A DNA stretch of 46,771 nt from Scytalidium lignicola (Eukaryota > Ascomycota > Leotiomycetes): the NCBI GenBank assembly GCA_002812745.2, contig NCSJ02000324.1, forward strand, positions 1 through 46,771, read 5' to 3'. The notes under the pieces are model-generated. The model had not been told where the DNA came from. It ran no database searches and saw only the letters and a list, made by a program, of their open reading frames with translations. Below are positions 31,642-43,300 of the stretch, piece after piece. A program made the translations under genes and the position numbers. The number at the start of each line of letters is the position of its first letter. Within the stretch, counting starts at the first letter, position 1.

Positions 31642-34437
31642 TCACTTAACATTATACCATGCCATCTCCAACAACGCATCCCTTGCGTCCTCATTCTCCC
31701 AATTAATCAAGATATCCGCTCCCTTCTTCGTAATAGCATAGAGATTGTCCCCCTTGAAATATACGAGCGTACCGTTTTTGCCATTCCCGGCTGCGGTGAT
31801 GCGGAATAAGGGGCCTGCAGCGTGCAACACTTTCTTCTCAGCGAGGAACTGGAGATCGTTTTCAATGCTCCAGTCTTCCAGCTTGTTTCTGATTGTGGGG
31901 AGCTCTTCGACCGGTGCAGGTGCGATTGGCCTTGCGGGGGTAGATGGAGCTGATGGTGCGGATAACTCATCGACGTGAGTTGTCTGTGATGGAGCTGGAA
32001 GATCAGTCGTGACTTTCGCGCCGAGATCGAGAGCTTGTTCAATCATTTCGTGGCCCTTTTCAAATTCTCTTTGAATAGAGGGAAGGTTTTTTATAGTGTC
32101 TGGGAATACCTCGTCACGCCACCACTCGAACCATTGTCCAATTTCTTCATTCGGACCCACTACTGTGAGCCATTGATACAGAACGTTGTGCCACATCGGG
32201 AAGACCGTTTCAGCAATGACCTGGGCAACAACGCGAGGCTTAAGGATATCCTGCCACGCATAGATTCCTTGTAGAGCGCCCATGTAGGGCGATTGATCAT
32301 TGGGATCGACTTGGAAGTGTCGTTCATCTCGCAAATATTTTGCCATGCTAGGTAACACATGATTCATAATCAACGGCGTCCATTGATCGTTGGCAGAATT
32401 TGGACGGAGAACCTCTTTCCAACGTTCCAAGCCAGGGATAACACCACGGCTGAAATCCCAGTGATCGATAAGTTGTCGGAACTTCCTCTTGACATCGCTG
32501 ACGAGGCCGGTGGAGCTTTTCGGATCAGCGTGGTGAGCCGGTAGATATTGTAACCACGGGAAAAGCCAAAGGTGCGGCAGATCACTATTGTGCCTTTTTC
32601 TTGGCTTCCACGAGGAAACAGCTTCGTCTAGTTTCGCTGCGACGGTCTGCTCGAGGATTTGGGAGAGCACGAAGGGAGGAATGAGCCCTTCCCAGACGTC
32701 TAGGAACGTCTGTAATGAAGCTGGGTTGTGTACATCCCAATCGCGATTTATAGCAGAGACGACCTTAGGGAATATAACTTTGTATATCATACTTTCATAA
32801 GGTGTTGTAGACTTGATCCGACTTCGATGCAAGTCGTGTGCGAACCCATTGTTCTTATCAATAACGGCTTTGCTGTCTGATGACGCTCCAATAACATGGC
32901 GGATATTGGACAGTGCTAGCGCCATTCCATTGAGTTTTGGCTCTTCGAGAGGTTGCCAGCCCTCAGCAGCTTGCCGCAGGAATGGATATACTGCAGCTAC
33001 TGCAATATTTGAAAGTTCGGAACTGACCGATGATAAATCAAGATTTTCTGCATCTGTAAGAGCCTTAATTACCGGGTCCCATTGTCCATCTCTAGCTGCA
33101 TCAGATATTCCTTGTACGGTATCTGCAAACGCCTTCATCTGATCGAATTGCCGCTGCTCCTCTTCAAGCTCCTGTCGTTCTTGGATCATCTGCATTTCGA
33201 CGTAGGCTTTACGTTCCTCCAGATTCTTCCATTCTTCAACAAATGCCGATAGATCATTCTGAGCTCTTCGGGCCAATTTTCTATTCTCGGTTTGTTCAAC
33301 AGTCTCAACACCAGTCGTTGGCGTTAAGAGCCCGGATGTTGACGTTAGTAATCGCTGGCCAGGTCCTGTCATATCAAGGATAGGTGCGAATGCATCTGGT
33401 ATTTGCAGGCCAGGCGCCACCTTCTGCATTTCCTCAACAGTCCGGAACTTAGGCTTAGGAGCCTTCCTCGGTGTACTCATCCCACTGTCTGTCCCGCTTG
33501 TCTTCTGCTTTCGCCGATGCTTCTTCCTTTCCTCATCTGAATCCTCATATGCTTCACCTCTTAACTTAGCTTGCCGCTTCTCTTCCTCTTTTTCCTGCTT
33601 CGTCTTCTCTGCAACAGCTCCAAGTCCTACACCTTGGGGCCGTAGCTGGACCTCAATGACTCCACTTCGACCATGCCCTTCCTTTCCCAGACCTTGACCC
33701 TCCTTGTAGCCCATCTTGGCCATCATTCTTGCGGCAAATGAGTTGGCATTGATTGGCGTCCCTCCTTTCCCACGTCTATTAGTCGGTGTCGAGAAAGCAC
33801 TTGGTCGAGAAATTCTAGGGGTAGATGTTTCCTGCTCTTGGACTTTGAGGATCGGGACATTTGCAGAAGATGGCACAAAACCTCGACCAAGAGGCGTGCT
33901 GCTTTTTTGAAAGGAAGTGGTTCGACTTGGTCCTGGACTCTGAAAGCCTAGACCTCTTGCGCCGAGACCAAGCCCACCTCGAAGACCGGCAGTTTCTTCC
34001 TCGTCTCCATAACCTTTCATCTCGGAATCTTCTGCTTCATCATTTCCTAGAAGTTCTTCCTGTTCTTCGTCCTCCTCCACTTCAGTCTCATTGTCATCGT
34101 CTGACTGCGTTTGTTGTGTTGGTACAAAAGACATGCCCTTCTGCCTCAAGTTCTTCTGTTTCCAGCGTTTTCCTGGACCTTCATCTTCACTTTCGGACCC
34201 AAAAATTCCAAGGGCGGCACTTTCTTTCGCATCGCGACCAGTCCGTCGTCGTTTACGGGGATTGTAATCTGCAAATTCATCTGCATTTGGGTCTGCTGAG
34301 GGATGTAAGAAGTCCTCATTTTCGTCATCAGAAGCATCCGATGATGATTCTCCACGCGCAAAGGCGTACATGCTGGACGACATCGTGTCCCGTGAGAAGG
34401 CGTATCGCGAAGATGGTTCTACATCCAAGCCCGTCAT
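31642..34437 (-). CDS. TFIP11/Ntr1-like G-patch splicing factor
   Basis: A single uninterrupted frame of 931 codons, starting at 34437 (MTGLDVEPSSRYAFSRD). Residues about 15-110 are acidic and Ser-rich with a basic nuclear-localisation-like NPRKRRRTGRD (TIP_N-like). The G-patch is at about 234-275: FAARMMAKMGYKEGQGLGKE followed by GLG. A charged coiled stretch follows, then the long conserved GCFC/tuftelin-interacting region with MIYKVIFPKVVSAINRDWDV and LPAHHADPKS. The length and order match TFIP11 in animals and Ntr1/Spp382 in yeast, which activate the DEAH helicase Prp43 to take apart the intron-lariat spliceosome in the nucleus. The role is inferred from the family. Two CACGTG sites lie 60-80 bases upstream of the start codon. 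Confidence 0.95.
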   Translation of the reverse strand: MTGLDVEPSSRYAFSRDTMSSSMYAFARGESSSDASDDENEDFLHPSADPNADEFADYNPRKRRRTGRDAKESAALGIFGSESEDEGPGKRWKQKNLRQKGMSFVPTQQTQSDDDNETEVEEDEEQEELLGNDEAEDSEMKGYGDEEETAGLRGGLGLGARGLGFQSPGPSRTTSFQKSSTPLGRGFVPSSANVPILKVQEQETSTPRISRPSAFSTPTNRRGKGGTPINANSFAARMMAKMGYKEGQGLGKEGHGRSGVIEVQLRPQGVGLGAVAEKTKQEKEEEKRQAKLRGEAYEDSDEERKKHRRKQKTSGTDSGMSTPRKAPKPKFRTVEEMQKVAPGLQIPDAFAPILDMTGPGQRLLTSTSGLLTPTTGVETVEQTENRKLARRAQNDLSAFVEEWKNLEERKAYVEMQMIQERQELEEEQRQFDQMKAFADTVQGISDAARDGQWDPVIKALTDAENLDLSSVSSELSNIAVAAVYPFLRQAAEGWQPLEEPKLNGMALALSNIRHVIGASSDSKAVIDKNNGFAHDLHRSRIKSTTPYESMIYKVIFPKVVSAINRDWDVHNPASLQTFLDVWEGLIPPFVLSQILEQTVAAKLDEAVSSWKPRKRHNSDLPHLWLFPWLQYLPAHHADPKSSTGLVSDVKRKFRQLIDHWDFSRGVIPGLERWKEVLRPNSANDQWTPLIMNHVLPSMAKYLRDERHFQVDPNDQSPYMGALQGIYAWQDILKPRVVAQVIAETVFPMWHNVLYQWLTVVGPNEEIGQWFEWWRDEVFPDTIKNLPSIQREFEKGHEMIEQALDLGAKVTTDLPAPSQTTHVDELSAPSAPSTPARPIAPAPVEELPTIRNKLEDWSIENDLQFLAEKKVLHAAGPLFRITAAGNGKNGTLVYFKGDNLYAITKKGADILINWENEDARDALLEMAWYNVK

Positions 34438-34497
34438 AAATTTGATACGCGATTGCTCATCCCTGTAAATACGGGTAGCCTAACCTTAAATTCACAT

Positions 34498-34518
34498 CAC
34501 GTGAAAACATCACACGTG
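34498..34518. promoter_or_regulatory. Two CACGTG E-boxes upstream of the G-patch gene
   Basis: CACGTG occurs at 34498-34503 and again at 34513-34518, 15 bases apart, in the context TCACGTGA and CACACGTGAT. They lie 61-81 bases upstream of the start codon of the G-patch gene and within the 260-base gap before the stop of the LIS1 gene. CACGTG is the binding core for bHLH factors such as Cbf1-type or SREBP-type proteins; which factor would bind is unknown. Confidence 0.6.
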
Positions 34519-34697
34519 ATCCCCAATTGGAAGTTCAGATGTGTATATCCCATATTTGATTGACTCCTATTCGATTTTAAATGGAGAAATAAACCCTATT
34601 ATCATATGAGCTGTTTGTAGCTAGACTAATGCAAGACCTGCGAATGATTGCAGCACTCAAATCAATTCAACTCCCAGTCCATCATGATTGAAGATCA

Positions 34698-36179
34698 TCA
34701 TGCAAAGACGCGCACACTCATATCTACACTTCCAGTTGCAATAACACAACGTATGCTAACTTTAGCAGCATCGTCCTTCTTGGCAAATCCGTTCGTAGTA
34801 GCTCCATTCTCTCCATTCACTGGGGCTACATCCTTCACAACACTGGGTGCCCAGCGGATACAACTAACAAAGTGACCGTGTGCATTTTCCAGATTCTTAA
34901 CTAATTTTCCTTCTTGTGAGAGATCCCAACATCTTAAAGTTTTGTCGTCTGAAACACTGAGCAAGTACTTCCCTCCTGGATGGAAGACGAGCCCTCGAAC
35001 CCAGTTGTCGTGGCCAACCAATGTTTTTATCAAAGTCCCCCGTGCATCCCATAACTTTATGCACCGGTCTCGCGATCCTGTTGCCATGAATTCTGCGGAA
35101 CTGCTAGCAGGAGGAGGTTTGTTCAAGCCAGCTAGTTTGGCGAGGTGTGGATAACTAGTGGGAGGTGCGAAGACGCAACATTCGATCGCATGTTCGTGAC
35201 CAAGTAACGTGGCTTTTAACTCTCCAGATGAAGCGTCCCATATCCTGGCTGTTTGATCAGCTCCGGCGGATAGAAGCCATCGCCCATCGAACGATGGTGA
35301 AACATCTCGAACCCAACCTGCATGACCTCGAATAGTTTTAACACAATAACCTGTAGAGACGTCCCACACTCGAAGGGTCTCGTCTCGACTTGCTGATACA
35401 AGAAAATTGCTGGACGACGGTGATCCCGCAGCACCACTTGGTATAAAACGAACCGCCGAAATAGAGTGATCGTGTCCAGGAAGAGTCCGGATGTTCTTGT
35501 AATCGTCACTAGGATCCCATAACTTGATAGTCAAATCACTCGAACATGATGCAAGTAGTGTTCCTCCTCTTGGTCCACCAAAGTCGAGGTCTAAAACAGG
35601 CCTAGTGTGGCCTTTCACTGTTCGTTCCAATTCCCCAAGTTCCCAATCCCATATTTTAATGCTATAATCGTCAGAGCCAGATGCAAGCGAGGAAAATATG
35701 GGGTGGAAGGCAATGCAGGTTACAGGACTCCTGTGGGACTCAAGTGTGTGTCTGGCTGGTGATCGAGGGAGCCAGGAGGTTGGGTCTTGATTTCGCTTTG
35801 ATAGTGAGGCAGGAGTGGCGGAATCAAGTTCGCTCTGGAGACTTGCATTCCTAGCTTCAAGTTCCATTATCTTTATCATGGAATTAACTATGATTCAAAA
35901 GAACTATGAGTGGATTCCATCTCTCACCTTCTTTTGTAACCTGACCACGCTGGTCCATTTCTTCTCCAGCAAACCCTCATACTTCTTACTCGTTGCGGCA
36001 TCAAAGTTGTCGCCAATATTCGTCTCTTCACGCAAGGCTGCAGCGGTATTTGGAAAGTTTGACGAGGATAAGTAAGCTATCATCGACTTATGTCTAGCCA
36101 CTTAGGTTAATTCTGATACCCAACGAGATTGATTGACTTACAGCTCCTCGGCTTGTCGCGACGTCAGAATCTGACTCAT
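34698..36179 (-). CDS. LIS1/PAC1/NudF dynein regulator (LisH plus WD40)
   Basis: Exon 1 is 36179-36142, exon 2 is 36093-35928, exon 3 is 35870-34698. The introns are 48 nt (36141-36094, GTAAGT to CTAG) and 57 nt (35927-35871, GTGAGA to AAAG). The product is 458 aa, as usual for the family. The N-terminus [13 protein letters not shown] joins to [13 protein letters not shown], the LisH dimerisation motif. A short coiled coil (about residues 60-86, [14 protein letters not shown]) precedes seven WD40 repeats (about 110-458) with clear ends such as [33 protein letters not shown] and TLRCWD. LIS1/NudF binds dynein through its WD40 ring and is needed for nuclear distribution in hyphae. The order and sequence closely resemble fungal nuclear distribution protein PAC1. 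The neighbour across the divergent promoter is an XMAP215-type protein. Confidence 0.97.
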
Positions 36180-37065
36180 GGTGATTGTGATGATCAATAC
36201 ATGAAGTTTATGCTGTGTCTATATAGTGTCCGCAGGTGATGCGTTGTTGGGTGAGGTGGTGTGTCTCTCTCAGCATTGTTGACCTTTGAAGCGGTTATCC
36301 GATGTGCAGTATTTGTTTATCTCAAAACCACGTCGCTTGGTACGAAGGTCAATCAGCGGAAAATCCAGGCGGCGAGTGCACTATCCAATCTACAATATAG
36401 AAATGTAAATAGCTATAACCGTGACGTTGGGGGCTGGGAACATACCCCATTGCGGGGATATTTTGAGACTTCTCTTGTGCGGTTTTTTGTCTTTGCCATG
36501 CAAACCCATATCCAGGGGGATACTTATCTTGAAGCACGCGCCGACTGACGCATGCTGCAGGGGTATCACTGTAGTGACCGGTTAAGCAAATTTAACGACG
36601 ACATCAACAACACATTCGCAGATTGACCATAAACCCAACGACCCTGAACAAAAAGCAAGCAGACGACGCCTTCGGAACATTTCGAGGCCGTATATTGTAT
36701 GCATTACGAGACAACGCGCACAATATCCTCAAGTTCTTTTGCTGCCATACAGACAGACTGATACACAACTGCCCACACACTTCCGATTTGCGCCCCTCTA
36801 TAACGGTACGCTTCTCAAACAGTATTCGCAGAGAAATCCCTTTAGAAATCCGTGTTCACTATTCTTGAATTTTTGGTTTCCTATTTCTGGACTCAGCCCG
36901 TTTCTCGTGAGATCGTGGCGCATTTCTCTCATCCCTCTTTGCTTTGGTTCTTGTTAGGCATCAAATCCGCCTTGATCCCTTTATCAAACGTCGCAAACTG
37001 ACCCTATACATTACAGGTTAAGGCTCCACGCCTTGGATTCATTACATTAGATATAACCAACCATT
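36180..37065. promoter_or_regulatory. Shared upstream region of the LIS1 and XMAP215 genes
   Basis: The start codons of these two genes, pointing in opposite directions, lie 886 bases apart. The interval has no supported gene; short frames at 36261-36548, 36623-36868 and 36739-36957 lack domains. No element was recognised with certainty. A pyrimidine-rich stretch at about 36860-36960 lies on the XMAP215 side. Confidence 0.55.
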
Positions 37066-39908
37066 ATGGCAGATCAAGAGGAAGATTACAGCTCCTTGCC
37101 GCTGACGGATAGATGGGTGCATAAGGTAATTCAACATTCTCGAGTTCGTGTTTTGTAGAGCTAGGCTAACAGCCGCCATTCTAAAAGATATGGAAAGTCC
37201 GAAAAAGCGCGTATGAAGATGCCGCCAAACAATTTGAACTCACACCGGATGAGAGCGATCCTGCCTTTAGACCCTTCCTACAAGATCCCGGATTGTGGAA
37301 AGGGGCGGTAGCAGATTCAAATGTTGCCGCGCAGCAAGAAGGCATTGCAGCATTATGTGCCTTTCTGAAATTTGGAGGTCGGGAAGGATGCACTAGGCAA
37401 GTCTCATTTGTGGCACTATATACCTAACCTCTCTAACATAAAATTACCAGGACGAGAGGTCAAACAATTACACCCCTAGTTGAAAAGGGCCTATCCTCGA
37501 CAAGAGCTGCTACTAAAGCCTCTGCGTTAGAGGCTATTTTATTATACATAGAGTTGGATGTGTCAGGTCCTATCGTTGACGATCTTCTTCCCGCTCTCTC
37601 CAACAAGCAACCGAAGGTCATAGCTGCAACGCTTGCAGCATTGACAGCAATTTTCCATAACTATGGATGCAAAACAGTAGATCCCAAACCTGTGCTTAAA
37701 GTGTTGCCAAAACCATTTGGACATGCCGATAAAAACGTTCGTGCTGAAGCAACAAACTTGGCGATCGAGTTCTACAGATGGTTAAGAGAAGCTATGAAAC
37801 CTATGTTTTGGGGAGACCTTAAGCCTACACAGCAAACAGAAATGGAGGCACAGTTTGAGAAGATCAAGTCAGAACCAGCACCAAAGCAAGAACGATTCCT
37901 CAGGTCGCAGCAGGCTGCAATGGCTCGAGCACCTCCCCCTGGGGCAGAGGGTGGTGATGAGGGGGAGGAGGAAGCCGAAGCCGAAGTGGTTGAAATTGAT
38001 GCATTCGATCTCGCAGAACCCCAAGAGGTCCTAAGTAAGGTGCCAGCAAACTTCCATGAACAATTAGCATCGTCGAAATGGAAGGAACGAAAAGAGGCCG
38101 TAGATGCTCTATATGTCATTATTAATGTTCCTAGGATCAAGGATGGCGATTATAATGAAATTGTTAGAGGACTAGCCAAGTCCATGAAAGACGCAAACAT
38201 CGCTGTTGTCACGCAAGCTGCCCAGTGTATAGAGGTTCTTTCCAAGGGCCTGCGCAAGTCTTTTGGAAGATATCGCTCTGTTGTCATGGGTCCGATCATG
38301 GAGAGACTTAAGGAAAAGAAGGTCTCAGTTTCGGACGCTCTTGGAGCAGCGTTAGATCAGGTTTTCCTCTCCACCGGCTTATCGGAGTGCCTAGAAGAAA
38401 CCTTAGAGTTTCTGAAACACAAGAACCCACAAGTCAAGGAGGGTACGATGAAGTTTCTAGTCAGATGCTTGAAGACTACTCGAGAAGCTCCAGCAAAACC
38501 CGAGGTTGCCTCGATTGCAGAGTCAGCAAAAAAGTTACTTTCGGAATCAAGTGAAGTTTTACGGTCTGGTGGTGCAGAAATTTTGGGTACAGTCATGAAG
38601 ATTATGGGTGAGCGTGCTATGAATCCTTACTTGGAAGGTTTGGACGATATTAGAAAGGCAAAGATAAAGGAGTTTTTTGATACTGCGGAGGTTAAGGCGA
38701 AGGATAAACCGAAACCACCACCTCCAGTTGCAGCACCTCGTGCTGCTGCTCCTGCAAGTGCACCCAAAAAGATGGTTACAAAAAAGCCGGCAACAAAGAA
38801 GGCTCCTCCAGCACCCAGTATATATGCGCAGGTTCCCAAGGCTGCACCTCCCGCAGCAGGAGGTGGTTTGAAAGCACCACTCAAACGGACAATGCCAGGT
38901 CCGGGTGGTGCTGCACCATCAGCAAATATGGTATCACCACGACGGCCCTTATCACAAGCACCTCCGCCAGTCGAGGTCGAAGTGCCTCCACCTCCTCGTT
39001 TAGGCCTTGGTGGCCGCGGCCCAGCCGGTCGCTCACTTGCCAAACCAGCAACACAAAACGCTCCTCCTGCAAGTGTCTCTATGTCTCCCCCTCCTGATTC
39101 GGGTTTGACAGCGCTGGAGCGAGCAGAACTTGAAGAGCTACGTCTCGATAAGGATCGTCTAACTCGCCAAACAGAGGAGCTTCGCCAGGAACGATCGCGT
39201 TTGAATTCAGAAGTTCAGGAACTAAAGAATCAAAATGCCCAACTTATTGAGGATCATACAAGGGATGTCTTGTCCATCAAAGCCAAAGAGACGCAACTTG
39301 TCCGAGCTAGGTCGGACTGTGAGGCTGCTGAAGCAATGTGTGGACAGCTACGCAGAGAAATGGAGAGACTCAAACGAGCATTGACCACAGCGGAAAGAGT
39401 CAACAGTCCACCAGCGTCACTGACAAGTCCAAGTCGTGAGATTAATGGCGAAGACATATTCCGAGACAATGGCATCTACAGTGGATCAAGTGATCCCTAC
39501 AGAAGGAACTCGAATTCGCGCTCGCGTATGGCTTATACCTCGACGCTTGGAGAAGAGAAAGAAAATAGCGGTGACCTTTTAACAGGTCAATATGGACGCA
39601 GCAAGTTGAGTCCCAGTGTAGAAAGAAGTGGACGAACCAGTGCCGCAAGTGGCAGCGGAAGAGCCAGCCCTGCTAGAGAAGCTTACAGGAGTGACAGACT
39701 TGGCTCAGGAACTGGTATGGATGGGGCCAGAAGCGAAGCTAGCACACAAGGAGTTGAGAGTTGGAAACGAGCCGCCGAGGTTACCAGTGCATTGAAGGCA
39801 AAGATAGAGCTGATGAAGGTAAGCTTTTTCTTTTTCTCCATGACTAAATGAACCCATCCTCATGATTAACAGGCAAAACAGGCTAGACAAGGGATATCCA
39901 GACCATGA
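37066..39908 (+). CDS. XMAP215/Stu2/Alp14 family TOG-domain microtubule polymerase
   Basis: Exons are 37066-37125, 37188-37396, 37451-39818 and 39873-39908. The introns are 62, 54 and 54 nt. The second intron uses a GC donor (AG|GCAAGT, 37397-37450), the only non-GT donor firmly identified in this window. The product is 890 aa. The N-terminus (DRWVHKIWKVRKSAYEDAA) is the first helix of TOG1 (about residues 1-235). TOG2 spans about 270-500, starting FHEQLASSKWKERKEAVD. A Pro/Ala/Lys-rich linker (about 505-635) follows, then a coiled coil (about 641-733, ALERAELEELRLDKDRLTRQ) and a Ser/Arg-rich region, ending ALKAKIELMKAKQARQG. Two TOG domains plus a coiled coil is the fungal Stu2/Alp14 layout. 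The family binds tubulin, speeds microtubule plus-end growth and acts at kinetochores and spindle poles. The last exon is only 12 codons. Confidence 0.95.
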
Positions 39909-40369
39909 GAAGAACATACTGCTTAATAAAATCTTCCAATTCAGCATTACATGAAGCATTCCAGGCGAACAGTGATTATAGGTTGGGAATTGATATCCAT
40001 TTCTGTCTTGGGGTTGGTCACTCTCCATTCTTTGCTCGGGGACTGGTTTGGGAATTTTTACCATAACCACAACAAAGTATATATATTTTAATATTATGGA
40101 CAACGGTGAGACAGACGGGCTAATTTTGCAAACACCCGCTGGTCTTTGCAAATACGGTAGGACTGTAGTTTTAAGACGAAAGCATGAAAGTAATGACCTC
40201 GTACAAGATGATTGTCTCAACCAGTGTTTCCACCTAAATTTGACTACCGGCCCTAAATTCTCGCGAAGTTGCAAGTGCCGGGCTTCCTACTCGGCAAACA
40301 AAGTCATATTCTGTACGCGACCTCAACTCCCCCAAGGTTCGCATACGTAATAAACCGAATACCACTGTA

Positions 40370-40383
40370 CAGTACATGTACTG
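40370..40383. repeat. Perfect 14-bp palindrome CAGTACATGTACTG
   Basis: The sequence CAGTACATGTACTG equals its own reverse complement. It lies about 460 bases after the stop codon of the XMAP215 gene, at the left end of the gene-poor arm, and shares the GTACAGTA-like words that recur there. It may be a dimeric-protein site or chance; no known factor is assigned. Confidence 0.7.
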
Positions 40384-43300
40384 CAACAATGCTACATCTA
40401 GCCTCCGATTACGCAGTTACAGTATTATGCGAACTTGAATTTGAACCTAGCTTTGACTGATCCGATTCTGACGATCTCATCCTGCTTACAGCTTTGGCTC
40501 GCTTGAAATGACCATGCTCGAGCTTACTTCGCAGTTTTATTCTACGCACTTACATACTTCCGCGGAAAAAGGCACTAAATTAAACTGTTTTTGTCATCGA
40601 CTACGGTAAGCAAAGCTGATTATCTTGAAACAGTGCTACAGCTCCGTACAAACATACAGGATCCTCAGCTTCTGGCTCTCTTATCACCATCCGACTTTCC
40701 AAGATTATTACCTTAATTCAGGAAGGTCGTAATTACAGATAGATGAGAGGCTCCGCGGAGAACTGCCACGGATAACTGATATCCGACGCAGATCTAGCAA
40801 ATCCGGAAACAGGGACGCGGACATGGAGCCCGTTATCGGGTTGCTGCTGATCCAGGATCTTTACACTCGCAGGATAAAAGCTGCATCTATGTACTGCAAG
40901 TCCAGTTGCGATGTCTCCCTGCAGCCCAGCGGTGTGGAGTGGTGCAAGTCGAAAATGCTTGTTCCCCAGGGCAGGTCGGGGATGCTATCCGAAATGTTAC
41001 CCTACCATAGCAGGAGATGGGATATCATCCAGACGAAGAGCGATCAGGAAACTTACAGCAGTAAAGAAAGTTACATAGTGAAACGGAACGTTATACTCCG
41101 GTCATACCAAGGATGATACAACAGGATCGAGGCTCCTAGGAGAAAGCGGACCATTCATCTGGCGGAGCAGAAGATCAAATGCATGCATGAGGCATCTTTG
41201 GCAGGTGCTTTCCACGCGGAGAGATTAAAAGTGTCGACACGAACCCCCAACTTCTCGAGCGTGGGGAGAGAGGCGTCAACGGGATATTGTTTACGTTTCT
41301 ATGATTGATAGTGGGTAGACGTCCTAATCTAAGACTAAGTTTCATCCCATGTCGAACGCCGTCGAGGCTCGCCCTTCTTGAGTGGCTGTAAAATGTTTTC
41401 CGACGGACTTTTGTATCGGCCTCAGAGAACAAGAACAAGTCGTATAGAAATTCTCGAATCAACGTGGTCGGTGAGGGGCTCAACAACGGCCACTTACGGT
41501 GCTCAGGGATACAGTCGCTGAATCTAGTTGACGTGGCTAATCCAGTACACGATTGATGATTTTGGGGGCCCTTGATGCTCCCAAAGTCCGTGATGTCGTC
41601 AGAGGATCATTTTAGCTGCTGACGATACCGTGCAAATATACTTTGGTACTTAGCCATTCTAGTCCTTACGAGCGTTAGAATCTAAGTTTCATATGGTCTA
41701 GATGAACCCAGGGGAAAATCCGGTCATTCGTCCTTCCTACATGGCTGCTTACTTTAGGATATAACAGGTAATTTCATACCCCACTATACACCACGTCAGA
41801 CCCCGAGCTCCAAAATATTTCGCACTTATCCGGTTGTTTGGAATGGCGATTTTGTATCAGATGCGCAGGGATAGCCCGCTGTGCCCGCTAGGAATGGAAT
41901 CTGATTCCAGGGCACGAAAGATGCATGATCAAAACGAGAATGTCATACAGCAAGCAGACAGGCACCTGGTTACTCCACCGCTAATCCCAGGCATATCCGT
42001 TCGGAGGTCCCGTCGTGTGTACTGTAAGACGAATCGAGCACGTCGAGCTCTTTCGATGTCGGCCTTCTCCTATTAGGACTGGCGCAAAAATGCTGTCTCT
42101 CATGAAGCAGCTGCCGCATTGGTCAAACCCAATGACAAATACAGTACGTATCTAAGCTACTCTGTCCAGAGTATGTTCATCGCAATTGGATTGAGACGAC
42201 TCCACGTCTGAGCTGGTTGTGCATGCGGATGATGTACGGTACAGTAAGTACATTTCCATACCGAGGAGCTGGTTGCACTCGTGTACTTGCATACATTACA
42301 ACTTACGCGCACATCTGCATCTGATTAGATAGATGTGACTACTTCACCCCACGGCACTAGAGTCTATGGTAAACGCAAAAAGCAAAAGAGAGGAGTGAAC
42401 TATACACCAACACATGACCGTACAAAGTACTGTTCTGCACAACTATGCCGTTATTTAACTAGGGTAATTATGCAGTCTCAATCAGCATGACGGTTCGGCG
42501 GCGGATAGCCAGCGCAAGATTATGGTGGAGTAGGGGACCCAAAATCGGAAGTCGTGGGGTTGCAATTTACCGCTGTCAGCCATCCTATTCAAAATGGAAG
42601 CCCTCGTGGAATCTTTTTGGAAGGATCAGGGGGGTTGTCTTGGTGGGCCAAGCCCCCCTGAGGACGATGTTACTTGGCGAACTGGATACAGGATGAAAAT
42701 GGAATGCTGCGGAGGATATTACAGTAATTATTTTTACGAACAAAATACTTTCGTACATGTCGCCAACCCACAAGCTTTCCAGCTTCCACCCCCTTACCCC
42801 GACAGGCCCGACCCATTACGGTATTCCCGCTTTAACGGCTTTGCTGCGTCCCACATGTTGCCATGGGAATGTTGTCATCATGGGTAGTGATCATCGATGT
42901 TATTTCCACGTGTCTGCTAGTCCTGAAGTTGCTTGGCAAGCACGGCAAGGAGGATATCCCGATTTAGAAAGCCTATCCTCTGCCTGTTGGTCTGAGACAT
43001 ACACACACCCTCACCACTCACCTCAGCGCAAGGAAGATGAAGATGGAAGGAGAGTGCATCGTAATGGCATAATTAGACATTACGAGCAGAGGTAAGCCAG
43101 TCAGTAAGTACCCTTGTACTTTTGTCTACAGCACCACGAGTACCGGTACTGTACCACAGCTGATGGTGGTGGGGTCAATGCTCTACTCGTTTTTAGAATT
43201 TGTGACATATCAGATTAACATAGTACAAAGGTACCTCTGAGCAACACCTACACGTTCCATTAGAACATGAGATACAGCGAAAGTCCTCTCTCTTAAGTAG

